Below are positions 1 to 8,907 of a stretch of DNA of 64,000 nt, piece after piece. The notes under the pieces are model-generated. The model was given only the letters and a program-made list of their open reading frames with translations, did not search any database and was not told the origin of the DNA. The DNA lies in assembly GCF_041903755.1 (NCBI RefSeq), contig NZ_JBBWVE010000004.1, positions 1 through 64,000 of the forward strand, in the 5' to 3' direction. Made by a program: the position numbers and the translations under genes. This stretch comes from Thiocapsa roseilacustris. Lineage in GTDB: Bacteria > Pseudomonadota > Gammaproteobacteria > Chromatiales > Chromatiaceae. Position 1 is the stretch's first letter; every line of letters starts with the position of its first letter.

Positions 1-205
1 GTCCGCACGAGGCGCTGCGCCGGATCGTGGCGAGGCGGACCAGCTCAACCCGGAAGAGCCCGCCAGCACGGCGGCGAGAAAGCGTCGGCGATCGATCGAT
101 GTGAATCTCGATTCACTCATGTGCATGTACCCTCGTGTCGTCGACGCGGTTCCGAGCCGGGAGAGGCCCGGCACCGCCGGAGCGGTGTCGAGCGGGTTCG
201 ACGTT
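1..205 (+). other. Left-edge sequence, possible 3' end of a gene
   Basis: The frame beginning at base 3 is open from the window edge to a TGA at 102-104 and would encode a very basic tail of 33 residues. It could be the C-terminus of a gene that starts outside the window, but another frame is open through the same bases, so the coding frame cannot be decided. Bases 105-205 hold nothing recognisable. Confidence 0.2.
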
Positions 206-499
206 CTAGTAGTTCAAATCCCGGGTGGGTCCGAAGTTCCCGTAGATATCGGGACGTGGACCGTGGTTGTTCTCGTCCTGCACCGGACTGAAGAGCTCCG
301 AATTGCCGTCGGCAAGCCCATGATACAGATCGAAGCTGTCGCCGACGCCGGGTTGGATCCCGACCGCCGGGACCGATTCGCGGGAGTGTGCGAAGAGATC
401 CGGATTGCCGTCGGCAAAACCCTGATAGAAGGAATCGGCGGCGATATTGGCGGCGAACAGCGTCACGGCGAATGCGAGTGCGGATTTGGTGATGGTCAT
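206..499 (-). CDS. Small secreted protein with a duplicated G-ADGN-LF motif
   Basis: A 97-residue protein of unknown function. Residues 1-21 look like a signal peptide ending near AANIA, so the mature protein is probably periplasmic or secreted. The mature part carries two copies of a 14-residue motif, SFYQGFADGNPDLF at about residues 23-36 and DLYHGLADGNSELF at about 57-70, with no cysteines. The ATG at 499 is preceded by AGGAG seven bases upstream on the minus strand, which fixes the start. It is transcribed away from the TVP38 fusion gene and has no operon partner in the window. I do not recognise a named family; the repeats suggest a small repeat or binding domain, which is inference. Confidence 0.7.
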   Translation of the reverse strand: MTITKSALAFAVTLFAANIAADSFYQGFADGNPDLFAHSRESVPAVGIQPGVGDSFDLYHGLADGNSELFSPVQDENNHGPRPDIYGNFGPTRDLNY

Positions 500-909
500 G
501 GTCGTACTCCTGATTGGATGGGTTCGGATCGTCGTGCTTGCAGCGACCTGTCGTCGTTGCTTGAAGGTGATAAAGCAGTCGCCGTGCCAGCTTTCAACGA
601 TCCGAATTTTTTCGTTCCAGAACAGTCTCTAAGAATCCTCCAGGAGAGCGGATCCGCCGCCCTCGCACCCGTTCCGATGAAACGAAGCATGACGGCCATT
701 CAACGTTTCGTGACATCGAATCGTGGCATCGGACTCGGGGTCGTGACTCGGTCGCGATCGGGCGGCTTTCTGATCCAATGACGCGCGTGACGATGGCGAT
801 GAAAGAAACCGCCATCGAGCGTTCTCTCGTGAAGAGACGGAATGACCAACGCCCGACCGAGCACCCGGTCCCTCGACCACCCATCAGACCCGTGATCCCG
901 GAGAACACC
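500..909. other. Intergenic region between divergent genes
   Basis: About 410 bases between the small secreted protein (minus) and the TVP38-reductase fusion (plus). It must hold both promoters, but I see no clear -35/-10 pair, operator or RNA. An open frame upstream of 910 extends the plus-strand gene to 778, but it has no ribosome binding site and reads as non-coding basic sequence. Confidence 0.5.
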
Positions 910-3078
910 ATGAAGAAGATCGTCCTGTTGCTGATCATCGTGGTGGCCGTCTCGGCCTTTTTCGCCTTGGGCCTGGACCGCTACCTGACCCTCGATGCTC
1001 TGAAGACAAGTCAAGAGGGCTTCGACGCCTGGTATGCGGCGCACCCTGCATTGGTCATCGGTGCCTTCTTCGCGGGCTATGTCGCGGTGACCGCCTTGTC
1101 GCTGCCGGGGGCCGCCATCATGACGCTCGCCGCCGGCGCCCTCTTCGGGTTGGGTATGGGCACCCTGATCGTCTCCTTTGCCTCCAGCATCGGCGCGACC
1201 CTGGCCTTTCTGGTCTCGCGCTTCCTGCTGCGCGATGCGGTGCAGCGACGCTTCGGCGCGCGTCTGGCCACGCTCAATACGGGCATCGAAAAAGACGGAG
1301 CCTTCTACCTCTTCACCCTGCGGCTGGTGCCCATTTTCCCCTTCTTCGTGATCAACCTGCTGATGGGGCTGACCCCGATCAAGACGTTCACCTTCTACTG
1401 GGTGAGTCAGGTCGGCATGCTCGCCGGGACCCTGGCCTACGTAAACGCAGGCACTCAACTGGCCCGCCTCGACAGCCTGTCGGGGATCCTCTCCCCCGCC
1501 CTGCTCGGCTCCTTCGCGTTGCTCGGCGTCTTCCCGCTGTTGGCCAAATGGGTGGTCGAGCGGATCAAGGCGCGACGGGTCTATGCCGGATGGCCGAGAC
1601 CCCGCCGTTTCGATCGCAATCTGGTGGTGATCGGTGCCGGCTCGGGTGGTCTGGTGAGTGCCTATATCGCCGCGGCGGTGAAGGCGAAGGTCACGCTGAT
1701 CGAAGGCGATCGGATGGGCGGGGATTGTCTCAACACCGGCTGCGTCCCCTCCAAGGCGCTGATCCGCAGTGCGCGCTTTCTCCGCCGGGTCCGCCGAGCC
1801 GAGCGCCTCGGCGTCGTCGGGGCGAGCGCCGAGGTCGACTTCGCGCGGATCATGGGGCGCGTGCATCGGGTCATCGCCGAGGTGGAGCCCCACGACTCGG
1901 TGGAGCGCTATACCGCGCTGGGCGTCGAGGTGATCCGGGGTCGCGCGCGGATCGTCTCGCCCTGGAGTGTCGAGATCGACACGCCCACGGGTGTCCGGAC
2001 CCTGACCAGTCGCGCGATCGTGATCGCCACCGGTGCCGCCCCGATCGTCCCCGACCTTCCCGGTCTGGATCGGGTGCGTCATGTCACCTCCGAGGACCTC
2101 TGGTCCATCACCGAGAAGCCGGAGCGGCTCCTCGTCCTCGGCGGCGGTCCGATCGGCTGCGAGCTCGCTCAGGCATTCGCCGGCATCGGCTGCCGGGTGA
2201 CCCAGGTCGCGCGCTCGGGCATCCTGCCCAAAGAGGACGAGGACACCATTGCGCTGATCGAGTCGGCCTTGCACGAGGACGGGGTGCGCCTGCTGACCCA
2301 CACCCGAACCCTACGCTGTGAGGTCGTGGACGGAGAGCAGCGCCTGGTGGTCAGCCCCGGACCGGGCGTGCATCCGGATCGGGACTGTGGCGGCGGGGAG
2401 GAGGCGCTCCCCTTCGATCTCCTGCTCTGCGCGATCGGGCGACGCGCCCGGGTCACCGGCCTCGGGCTGGAGGCGCTGGGCATCCCGCTCACACCGGCCG
2501 GCACGATCGAGACCAACGCCTCTCTGCAGACCCGCTATCCGAACATCCTGGCCTGCGGTGATGTGGTCGGCCCTCATCAGTTCACCCATGTCGCCGCTCA
2601 TCAAGCCTGGTACGCGGCCGTCAACGGCTTGTTCAGCGGCATCAAGCGCTTCAAAGTGGATAATCGCGTGATCCCGCGCGTCACCTTCACCGACCCGGAG
2701 GTCGCACAGGTCGGCTTGACCGAACGCCAGGCCCGAGCCCGAGGCATCGCCTACGAGGTCACCCGCTACGGACTCGATGACCTCGACCGCGCCATCACCG
2801 AGACCGCCGCGCACGGCTTCGTGAAGGTGCTCACCCCGCCCGGCAAGGACCGCATTCTCGGTGCCTGCATCGTCGGCGAGCACGCAGGCGAGCTGCTCGC
2901 CGAGTTCACCCTGGCCATGAAGCATGGTCTCGGACTGGAGCGCATCCTCGGCACCATCCATCCCTACCCGACCTGGAGCGAAGCGGCCAAATACGCCGCC
3001 GGGAACTGGAAACGCGCACATGCGCCGCAAATCGCACTGGCCTGGCTGGCGCGTTTTCACACCTGGCGACGAGGATGA
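910..3078 (+). CDS. TVP38/TMEM64 membrane domain fused to a pyridine nucleotide-disulfide oxidoreductase
   Basis: A 722-residue fusion. Residues 1-235 form a multi-span membrane domain of the TVP38/TMEM64 (SNARE-associated) family, with the family's conserved RLVPIFPF segment. Residues from about 245 form a class I flavoprotein disulfide reductase: FAD motif VIGAGSGGL, redox pair in GGDCLNTGCVPSK, NAD motif LGGGPIGCELAQ, and the C-terminal HPYPTWSEA with the His-Glu pair. It resembles mercuric-reductase-like enzymes but lacks their extra C-terminal cysteine pair. The start at 910 has GGAG six bases upstream. The substrate is unknown; membrane tethering suggests a dithiol or quinone-linked redox role, which is inference. 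It lies 174 bases upstream of the HvfA-type gene on the same strand, separated by a large hairpin. Confidence 0.9.
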   Translation: MKKIVLLLIIVVAVSAFFALGLDRYLTLDALKTSQEGFDAWYAAHPALVIGAFFAGYVAVTALSLPGAAIMTLAAGALFGLGMGTLIVSFASSIGATLAFLVSRFLLRDAVQRRFGARLATLNTGIEKDGAFYLFTLRLVPIFPFFVINLLMGLTPIKTFTFYWVSQVGMLAGTLAYVNAGTQLARLDSLSGILSPALLGSFALLGVFPLLAKWVVERIKARRVYAGWPRPRRFDRNLVVIGAGSGGLVSAYIAAAVKAKVTLIEGDRMGGDCLNTGCVPSKALIRSARFLRRVRRAERLGVVGASAEVDFARIMGRVHRVIAEVEPHDSVERYTALGVEVIRGRARIVSPWSVEIDTPTGVRTLTSRAIVIATGAAPIVPDLPGLDRVRHVTSEDLWSITEKPERLLVLGGGPIGCELAQAFAGIGCRVTQVARSGILPKEDEDTIALIESALHEDGVRLLTHTRTLRCEVVDGEQRLVVSPGPGVHPDRDCGGGEEALPFDLLLCAIGRRARVTGLGLEALGIPLTPAGTIETNASLQTRYPNILACGDVVGPHQFTHVAAHQAWYAAVNGLFSGIKRFKVDNRVIPRVTFTDPEVAQVGLTERQARARGIAYEVTRYGLDDLDRAITETAAHGFVKVLTPPGKDRILGACIVGEHAGELLAEFTLAMKHGLGLERILGTIHPYPTWSEAAKYAAGNWKRAHAPQIALAWLARFHTWRRG

Positions 3079-3108
3079 AAGAACCGAGCCTTCTCCCGGG
3101 TCTTTACC

Positions 3109-3175
3109 TGTGATGGCCGAGCAGCGGGTTCGCAACTCCGAGACGGCTCGCAAGCGACCCGCCCCGGCCATCACA
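3109..3175. repeat. Large imperfect hairpin between the reductase fusion and hvfA
   Basis: TGTGATGGCCG at 3109-3119 is the exact inverse of 3165-3175, and an inner stem pairs GCGGGT at 3124-3129 with 3157-3162. The loop is about 24-27 bases. There is no U-tract after it, so it is not a classic intrinsic terminator; it could stabilise or attenuate the transcript between the two genes or be a dispersed palindromic element. Confidence 0.7.
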
Positions 3176-3252
3176 AGACACACCTCCGGGATGCGGCACT
3201 CCGAAGCCACGCCCCGACCACCGACCTTAAACCCTTTCTTAGGATTGAAATC

Positions 3253-3543
3253 ATGACCAAGAAGACGATCACCCCCGCTGCCGCCCTCGTCGGTGCCGCC
3301 CTTGTCGGCAGCCTCGGTGCCTTCGGCCTCGCGCAGGCCGCCGGCAACCCCTTCACCGCCCAGTCCCTCGATGCCGGCTATATGCTGCTCGCAGAAGCAG
3401 GCACCGAGGGCAAATGCGGCGAAGGTAAGTGCGGCGCGGATAAGGAAAAGGAAGGTAAGTGCGGCGAAGGCAAATGCGGCGCCGACAAGGAGAAGGAAGG
3501 CAAGTGCGGCGAAGGGAAATGCGGCGCCGACAAGGCGAAATAA
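3253..3543 (+). CDS. hvfA: HvfA-family RiPP precursor (predicted oxazolone/thioamide metallophore)
   Basis: A 96-residue precursor peptide. Residues 1-29 are a Sec-type signal/leader ending in AQA, followed by the family-typical NPF...GYMLLAE segment. Residues 52-96 are three tandem copies of the 15-residue unit EGKCGEGKCGADKEK (last unit ends AK), giving six cysteines, each in an EGKCG pentad. In this family the pentad cysteines are known to be converted by an MNIO enzyme (HvfB, DUF692) with HvfC (DUF2063) to copper-binding oxazolone-thioamides. AGGA lies upstream of the ATG. No maturase is adjacent; the only HvfB/HvfC pair in the window is at 32704-34333. Identification rests on the repeats and is strong; modification and export here are inferred. 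Confidence 0.9.
   Translation: MTKKTITPAAALVGAALVGSLGAFGLAQAAGNPFTAQSLDAGYMLLAEAGTEGKCGEGKCGADKEKEGKCGEGKCGADKEKEGKCGEGKCGADKAK
3406..3540 (+). repeat. Three tandem 45-bp repeats encoding the hvfA core
   Basis: Units at 3406-3450, 3451-3495 and 3496-3540 are in frame and encode EGKCGEGKCGADK plus EK, EK and AK. The units differ at a few synonymous third positions, so the repeat is not freshly duplicated. Copy number would set the number of modifiable cysteines. Confidence 0.95.
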
Positions 3544-3612
3544 GGGCGATGCCGGGACGCCGCCGGAGTCCCGAGCGGACGCCGCGGCGCCACGGCCACG
3601 CTTGAAACCAAT

Positions 3613-3642
3613 CCGGCGGATCGTGTTTGCGCGATCCGCCGG
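3613..3642. terminator. Hairpin between convergent hvfA and sigma-54 regulator
   Basis: CCGGCGGATCG at 3613-3623 and its exact inverse at 3632-3642 form an 11-bp stem with an 8-base loop. There is no run of T after it on the plus strand; on the minus strand it is followed by ATTGGTTTC. It sits between convergent genes and probably acts as a weak bidirectional terminator. Confidence 0.6.
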
Positions 3643-3741
3643 GCGCGTTGACGCCGAGTCCTGCAACCGCTCTACCCGACGGTCGAAGACGATCGCCGAT
3701 CTCCCGGGTCGCCCGATACCCGCACGCCGCGCCCGCCCCGG

Positions 3742-5112
3742 CTAGGGCATCCGCAGCGCATACTTCTCGATCTTGCGATCCAACGCCGGACGGGAGATGC
3801 CGAGGATCTCGCAGGTCTTGCCCTTGTGTCCGCCGGTGTGGTCCAAGACCCGTTGGACGTGCTCGGCCTCCACCGCGTCGAGTGTTCGCAGCACCAGGCT
3901 CTCGGCCGGTTTGCCCGACACACCGGTCTCGAACGCGCCTGGAGCGGTCGTGGGTTCAGCGTCGAGCGCGAGCAGATCGGCCGTGATCAGACCCGTGCGC
4001 GCCTGCACCATCGCTTGCGTCAAGCGGTTCTCCAACTCCCGCACGTTGCCGGGCCAATCATGGCGGCACAGTTGCGCAACGGCCGTCTCGGCGATGCGAG
4101 GTCGCGCTTGGCCCAGACGCTCGGCGATGCGTGTCAGCAGACCTTCGACCAGGAGCGGGATGTCGTCGCGTCGCTCGCGCAGCGGCGGCACATGAATCCG
4201 GATGACCTCGAGCCGATAGGCCAGATCTTCGCGAAAGCGGCCGGCCGCGGCCTCCGCCATGAGATCGCGGTTGGTCGCGGCGACCACGCGGGCATCGGTC
4301 GCGATCGTCTCGGTGCCGCCGACGCGTTGGAAGACGCGCTCCTGCAGGGCGCGCAGCAGCTTGGCCTGCAGGGTCGGGGCGAGCTCGCCGATCTCGTCGA
4401 GAAACAGGGTCCCCGCGCTTGCCTGCTCGAACGTGCCGAGCTTGCGTGACTGTGCACCGGTGAAGGACCCCTTCTCGTGACCGAACAGCTCGCTCTCGAG
4501 CAGGGTCTCGACGATCGCCGCGCAGTTGACGGCCACGAACGGACCGGTTCGACCGCTGTGCTGGTGGATCAGGCGCGCCACCACCTCCTTGCCGGTGCCG
4601 GATTCGCCGCTGATGAGCACGGTGGCGGAGCTGCGGGCGCTCAAGGCAATGCTTTTGCTCACCGCCAGCATAGCATCGCTGCGCCCGATCAGGTCGCGCG
4701 CCGCACCCGGCCCGGCCTCCAGGCGCGCCGGCGCCTGCTCGGCGGCCTTGCGTTGGCGCAGCAACCGCTCGACCGTCTGCTGCAGCTCGGCGATCTTGAT
4801 CGGCTTGTGCACGAAGTCCGCGGCACCGCGCTGGATCGCCTCGATCGCCAGCTCCAGGTCGTGCTGGCCGGTCATCATGATCAGGGGCAGATCCGGGTCC
4901 GCCTTCAGCAGCGACGCGATCAGGTCGCTCCCTTGCCCGTCCGGGAGCTGTTGATCCAAAAGCACCAGGTCGACAGGCGCCCCCTGCATGCTCTCGAGGC
5001 CCGAGCGACAGGACTGCGCGACCTCGACCGCGAAGCCGGCGTCCTCGAAGTGCATCGCCAGCATCTGGCCCAAGGCCGGATCGTCTTCGATGATGAGCAG
5101 TTGTCGGGGCAT
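3742..5112 (-). CDS. NtrC-family sigma-54-dependent response regulator
   Basis: A 456-residue cytoplasmic regulator with full-length family architecture. Residues 5-118 are a receiver domain with IIEDD and phospho-acceptor Asp53 in LLDQQLPDG. Residues about 140-370 are the AAA+ domain with Walker A GESGTGKE (169-176) and the sigma-54 contact loop GSFTGA (215-220, a variant of GAFTGA). The C-terminus is a Fis-type helix-turn-helix (CEILGISRPALDRKIEKY). It activates sigma-54 promoters after phosphorylation. No histidine kinase is adjacent. It converges on hvfA and its receiver resembles the receiver-only protein at 31683 (shared EDD-ALG-ML and A-[ST]C patterns), so the orphan kinase at 34466 is a candidate partner; this is inference. 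Confidence 0.95.
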   Translation of the reverse strand: MPRQLLIIEDDPALGQMLAMHFEDAGFAVEVAQSCRSGLESMQGAPVDLVLLDQQLPDGQGSDLIASLLKADPDLPLIMMTGQHDLELAIEAIQRGAADFVHKPIKIAELQQTVERLLRQRKAAEQAPARLEAGPGAARDLIGRSDAMLAVSKSIALSARSSATVLISGESGTGKEVVARLIHQHSGRTGPFVAVNCAAIVETLLESELFGHEKGSFTGAQSRKLGTFEQASAGTLFLDEIGELAPTLQAKLLRALQERVFQRVGGTETIATDARVVAATNRDLMAEAAAGRFREDLAYRLEVIRIHVPPLRERRDDIPLLVEGLLTRIAERLGQARPRIAETAVAQLCRHDWPGNVRELENRLTQAMVQARTGLITADLLALDAEPTTAPGAFETGVSGKPAESLVLRTLDAVEAEHVQRVLDHTGGHKGKTCEILGISRPALDRKIEKYALRMP

Positions 5113-5264
5113 CGCGGTCGACTGCCGTTTCCGGGTTTAAGGTCAGGGTACGGTCGCGTTAACCGGCGTGCAAGAGATCGCCTGCGCGCCGGGTCTTGTG
5201 GAGATAGGACGGCCCGATGCGCCTGAATCGGCGTCCGTCGCCAGCATCCGAGAGGGCACGATCG

Positions 5265-5981
5265 ATGAACTGCCGTGATTTCCGTCGTCGACTCCTGGTC
5301 GACCCCGCGCGCGAGGATGCCGAGGATGCTCGACATGCGGCCCGCTGCCCCGCCTGCACGGCCGAGCGCGCACGCGCACGCGCGTTCGACGAAACGCTGC
5401 GCACCCTCTTGGCCGAAGAGGTCGAGACGCACCCGGTGCCACCCGCCGGGCGTTGCGAGCGGCCACGACGGCTCCGCATGATTCCCCCAGCGCTCGCCGC
5501 AACCGCGCTGCTCGCGTTCGGCCTGATCGCTTGGCTCGGCGACAACCTGCAGCCGGGTTGGCCGACAGCGCCGTCTCACGACCCGTTGGCCACCGCGGTT
5601 TTGGACCATATCGACGCCGAGCCGGCCGCGCTGGAGACCGGTGGCGAGGTTCCGAAGCCGACCGTGTCACTGTTGCTCGTCTCCCTCGGCCTACGCCTCG
5701 ATCCGCAGGCGCTCGGCACCGGCCTGGAACCGGTCCGATACGCGGCCCGGTGTCGCATCGCCAATCATGACGGCCTGCATCTGGTGCTCACCGGAGCAGC
5801 CGGACCCGTCACCCTCTTGCTCATGCCGAACACACCGCTCGGGCGCAGCGCGCCGATCCGATCGGAACGCTTCGAGGGACTGCTGATTCCGGCCGGGCGC
5901 GGGAGTCTTGCGATCGTCGGCACGCCCGACGAGCCCGTCACGCCCATCGCCCGGAGGATCCAGCGCGAGCTCTCCTGGTGA
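5265..5981 (+). CDS. DUF3379-like membrane protein with zinc anti-sigma motif
   Basis: A 238-residue protein. Residues 1-45 carry HAARCPAC, which matches the H-x3-C-x2-C of zinc-binding anti-sigma factors. One membrane span follows at about residues 73-92, and the remaining periplasmic part resembles DUF3379 proteins, which in other gammaproteobacteria are usually encoded beside an ECF sigma factor. Role: probably a membrane-bound anti-sigma factor that holds an ECF sigma until a signal arrives. No sigma gene is next to it; the only ECF sigma in the window is at 31162 and has no anti-sigma beside it. The start at 5265 was chosen over 5217 because GAGGG precedes it. Family assignment is from recalled sequence patterns. 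Confidence 0.65.
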   Translation: MNCRDFRRRLLVDPAREDAEDARHAARCPACTAERARARAFDETLRTLLAEEVETHPVPPAGRCERPRRLRMIPPALAATALLAFGLIAWLGDNLQPGWPTAPSHDPLATAVLDHIDAEPAALETGGEVPKPTVSLLLVSLGLRLDPQALGTGLEPVRYAARCRIANHDGLHLVLTGAAGPVTLLLMPNTPLGRSAPIRSERFEGLLIPAGRGSLAIVGTPDEPVTPIARRIQRELSW

Positions 5982-6072
5982 TCGCCGGCGCCTTGGGGCT
6001 GTTGCTCGAGCGCTACGCGTCCACCCGTCTCGATTCCCGATGCGGGGCGGCCGGCGATCGTGACCGATGCGA

Positions 6073-6855
6073 TTAAGGCGTCGGAAGGGCCTCGAGCGCG
6101 GCAAGGATGTCGGCCGGCTCGACCCGCCGGCGGTAGTCCACGTCGGCAAATGCCGCTCGGATAATGCCCGCCCGATCGATCACGAATGTCGCCGGCACCG
6201 GCAGCACGTAACGGCCGTCGCCGTTGTAGTCGGCCAGGTCGAGCGACAACACCTTTTGATAGATCTCGCTCAGATCCGCCGGGACCTCGAAGGCGAGGTT
6301 GTAGGCCTGCATCACGCTGTCGTCCACATCGCTCAGAATCTCGAACGGGTAGCCGTCTTCCTCCACCTGCGCGCGCGATCGATCCGGCTGCTGCGGGGTC
6401 ACCGCGACCAGTGCGGCGCCCTGCCGCTCGATCGCCGGCAGCGCCTTTTGCAGGCCGTGAAGCTGAAGATTGCAGTAGGGACACCAAGCACCGCGGTAGA
6501 AGGTCAGCACCACCGGCCCCTCGGCAAGGAGATCGTGCAGGCGCACCGGCTCGCCGAACGCGTTCTGCAGGGTGAAGTCCGGAGCCTCTTGGCCGACCGC
6601 GAGGCCGGGCTCGGGCAGGGTTGCGGCCAGGTCGCGCGCGGCCCGTTCCATGACCGCGCGGTCTTGCGCACTGAAACGGGCTCCGCCGGTCTTCGCCTGC
6701 TCGGCCTGGAATGCCTCCAGGGCCGCTCGGTAGCTCGGGATCGACTCGCTTGGGCTCGGATCGCTCGCGGCGGGATCCGCGCGGGACATCGCGGCAGCCC
6801 CCGTCACGATCAGGCTCAGGGTCAGCAGGCTCGAAGGCAAGGTCCAATGGTGCAT
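6073..6855 (-). CDS. Secreted peroxiredoxin-like AhpC/TSA protein
   Basis: A 260-residue thioredoxin-fold protein. Residues 1-25 form a signal peptide, so it acts in the periplasm. An N-terminal segment of about 70 residues precedes the AhpC/TSA domain, whose active site is FYRGAWCPYC. The RGxWCPYC form with a CxxC pair is typical of the COG1225 peroxiredoxin-like group. It probably reduces peroxides or exchanges disulfides; substrate unknown. ATG at 6855 has AGGA eight bases upstream; the open frame to 7023 is upstream non-coding sequence. It stands alone, convergent with the DUF3379-like gene. Confidence 0.85.
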   Translation of the reverse strand: MHHWTLPSSLLTLSLIVTGAAAMSRADPAASDPSPSESIPSYRAALEAFQAEQAKTGGARFSAQDRAVMERAARDLAATLPEPGLAVGQEAPDFTLQNAFGEPVRLHDLLAEGPVVLTFYRGAWCPYCNLQLHGLQKALPAIERQGAALVAVTPQQPDRSRAQVEEDGYPFEILSDVDDSVMQAYNLAFEVPADLSEIYQKVLSLDLADYNGDGRYVLPVPATFVIDRAGIIRAAFADVDYRRRVEPADILAALEALPTP

Positions 6856-7242
6856 GATAGGGTCCTGTCGTGAGTTGAAACGGATGGTGGGTCGACCTCG
6901 GATCGCCGACTCGATCGTCTCGGCACGCGCCGACGCCCTAGACCAAGACCGGCCCCGAGGACCTTTCATTTCAACCTGCGGGCCATTCGGCCCCGCGCAA
7001 CCGTCCCGACCCGCGCGCTTCACCCAAGCATCTCGGCCTGAAAGAAACGCCGTCCCGATCCGGTCTTACCCAATGACGGATCGGCCGGATTACCCGCCGG
7101 GGCCGGGGAGAACACGACGCGCCACGCCGCGAAGCCTCCCGCACGCTCCCCCCGGCGTGCGGAGCACGGACCGACCGATCCGTCGACACCCCTGCACCAA
7201 ACTCATCAGCAACGCGTGCCGAGCAAGCCCGGGAGATCGTCC

Positions 7243-8877
7243 ATGCGAGCAGCCGAGCTCTTCGTCCGGTGTCTGGAAAACGAGGGAGTCGAGTACATCT
7301 TCGGCATCCCGGGCGAGGAGAACCTCGATCTCATGGACGCGTTGATCGACAGTCCCATTCGCTTTATCACGGTCCGCCACGAGCAAGGCGCCGCCTTCAT
7401 GGCCGATGTCTATGGACGACTGACCGGTCGGCCGGGTGTCTGTCTCGCGACCTTGGGGCCGGGTGCGACCAACCTGATCACCGGGGTCGCGGATGCCAAT
7501 ATGGACCGTGCTCCGCTGGTCGCGATCGCCGGACAGGGATCCACGCATCGGATGCACAAGGAGAGCCATCAGATCCTGGATCTGGTGAACCTGTTCGAGC
7601 CGATCTCCAAGTACGCCGTCTCGGTGCGCGAGCCCGAGATCATCCCCGAGATCGTACGCAAGGCCTTCAAGGTCGCCAAGGCCGAGCGGCCCGGTTGCAG
7701 CTTCATCGAGTTTCCCGAGAACATCGCCGGCGAGACGGTGGAGGACCTGGCGCCCCTGCGGATCGATGATCCGCGCCAACCCTGGCCGCCGGAGGACAAG
7801 CTCGAGCACGCCGCCGCGCTGATTGCCGGGGCCGCCTATCCGCTGGCCCTTGCCGGCAACGGCGTCATCCGCGCCGGTGCGGCCGAGGCGTTGCAGGCGT
7901 TTGCCGAGAAGCTCCGCATCCCGGTCACCATGACCTTCATGGCGAAGGGTGCCATCCCGCGTGCGCACCCGATGTCGCTGGGCACGGCCGGACTCTCGGC
8001 CAACGACTTTATCGCCTGCGGCTTCGGACGGGCCGATGTCGTCATCTGTGTCGGCTACGACATCGTCGAGTATCACCCGGAGCGCTGGCATCGGGATCCG
8101 GCGCAGACCGTCATCCACGTCGGTCAGCTGCCCGCGGAGGTCGACGCCCACTATGGCCTGGAGGTCGGCGTCGTCGGGGATCTGGGCACCGCCCTGCGCG
8201 GTCTCGCCCACCGCATCCCGCCGCGGCAGACGAACTGGGCGGCGAGCCTGAGCGAGGCCATCATCCAGGAGAACCGCGAATACGCCGAGGATACCGCCTT
8301 CCCGATCAAGCCCCAGAAGATCCTCTGGGATCTGCGCCAAGTCCTCGATGCCGACGATATCCTGATCTCGGACGTCGGCGCGCACAAGATGTGGGTCGCA
8401 CGCATGTGGCAGGCGCAGGCGCCCAATACCTGCATCATCTCCAACGGATTCGCGGCCATGGGCATCGGCGTACCCGGCGCGGTGGCCGCCAAGCTGGTCG
8501 CGCCGCAACGCCGCGTGGTGACCATCACGGGCGATGCGGGGTTCATGATGAACTCCCAGGAGATCGAGACGGCCCTGCGCCTCGGACTCGCCTTCGTGAT
8601 CCTGATCTGGAACGACGGCCAGTACGGGCTGATCAAATGGCACCAGGACCGCCGATTCGGACGCGACACCGCGATCGCCTTCAATAATCCAGACTTCGTC
8701 ACCTATGCCGAGAGCTTCGGGGCACGCGGCTTCCGGGTCGAGTCCGCCGAGCAGCTGCGACCGGTGCTCGAAGAGGCGCTCGGCTGCGGTACCGTGGCCG
8801 TGGTCGACTGCCGGGTCGACTATACCCAGAACATGAAGCTGACCGAACGCCTATCGGCACTGGTTTGTCCCGTTTGA
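7243..8877 (+). CDS. alsS: Acetolactate synthase, catabolic AlsS type
   Basis: A 544-residue thiamine-diphosphate enzyme that condenses two pyruvates to 2-acetolactate. The N-terminal domain has the catalytic Glu in VRHEQGAAFMADVYG, and the C-terminal domain has the cofactor motif beginning GDAGFMMNSQEIETA and ending with IWND. The length and the lack of a regulatory small-subunit gene beside it fit the catabolic, FAD-independent AlsS group rather than IlvB/IlvG, but this is judged by eye. The start at 7243 has GGGAG seven bases upstream. It is followed 30 bases later by an aldehyde dehydrogenase, so the two are probably co-transcribed. Confidence 0.85.
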   Translation: MRAAELFVRCLENEGVEYIFGIPGEENLDLMDALIDSPIRFITVRHEQGAAFMADVYGRLTGRPGVCLATLGPGATNLITGVADANMDRAPLVAIAGQGSTHRMHKESHQILDLVNLFEPISKYAVSVREPEIIPEIVRKAFKVAKAERPGCSFIEFPENIAGETVEDLAPLRIDDPRQPWPPEDKLEHAAALIAGAAYPLALAGNGVIRAGAAEALQAFAEKLRIPVTMTFMAKGAIPRAHPMSLGTAGLSANDFIACGFGRADVVICVGYDIVEYHPERWHRDPAQTVIHVGQLPAEVDAHYGLEVGVVGDLGTALRGLAHRIPPRQTNWAASLSEAIIQENREYAEDTAFPIKPQKILWDLRQVLDADDILISDVGAHKMWVARMWQAQAPNTCIISNGFAAMGIGVPGAVAAKLVAPQRRVVTITGDAGFMMNSQEIETALRLGLAFVILIWNDGQYGLIKWHQDRRFGRDTAIAFNNPDFVTYAESFGARGFRVESAEQLRPVLEEALGCGTVAVVDCRVDYTQNMKLTERLSALVCPV

Positions 8878-8907
8878 TTCGCCCGCTTGTATGTCCGGGA
8901 GGACGCC

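Noticed and set aside
700..2301. Long antisense open frame of 533 codons opposite the TVP38-reductase fusion
   Set aside because: It is a high-GC shadow: composition is Arg/Gly/Asp/His-rich with no motif, whereas the opposite strand has clear domains.
3193..3210. Sigma-54-like promoter GGCAC...AAGC upstream of hvfA
   Set aside because: The spacing between GG and GC is one base too short for sigma-54, and the -12 element is poor.
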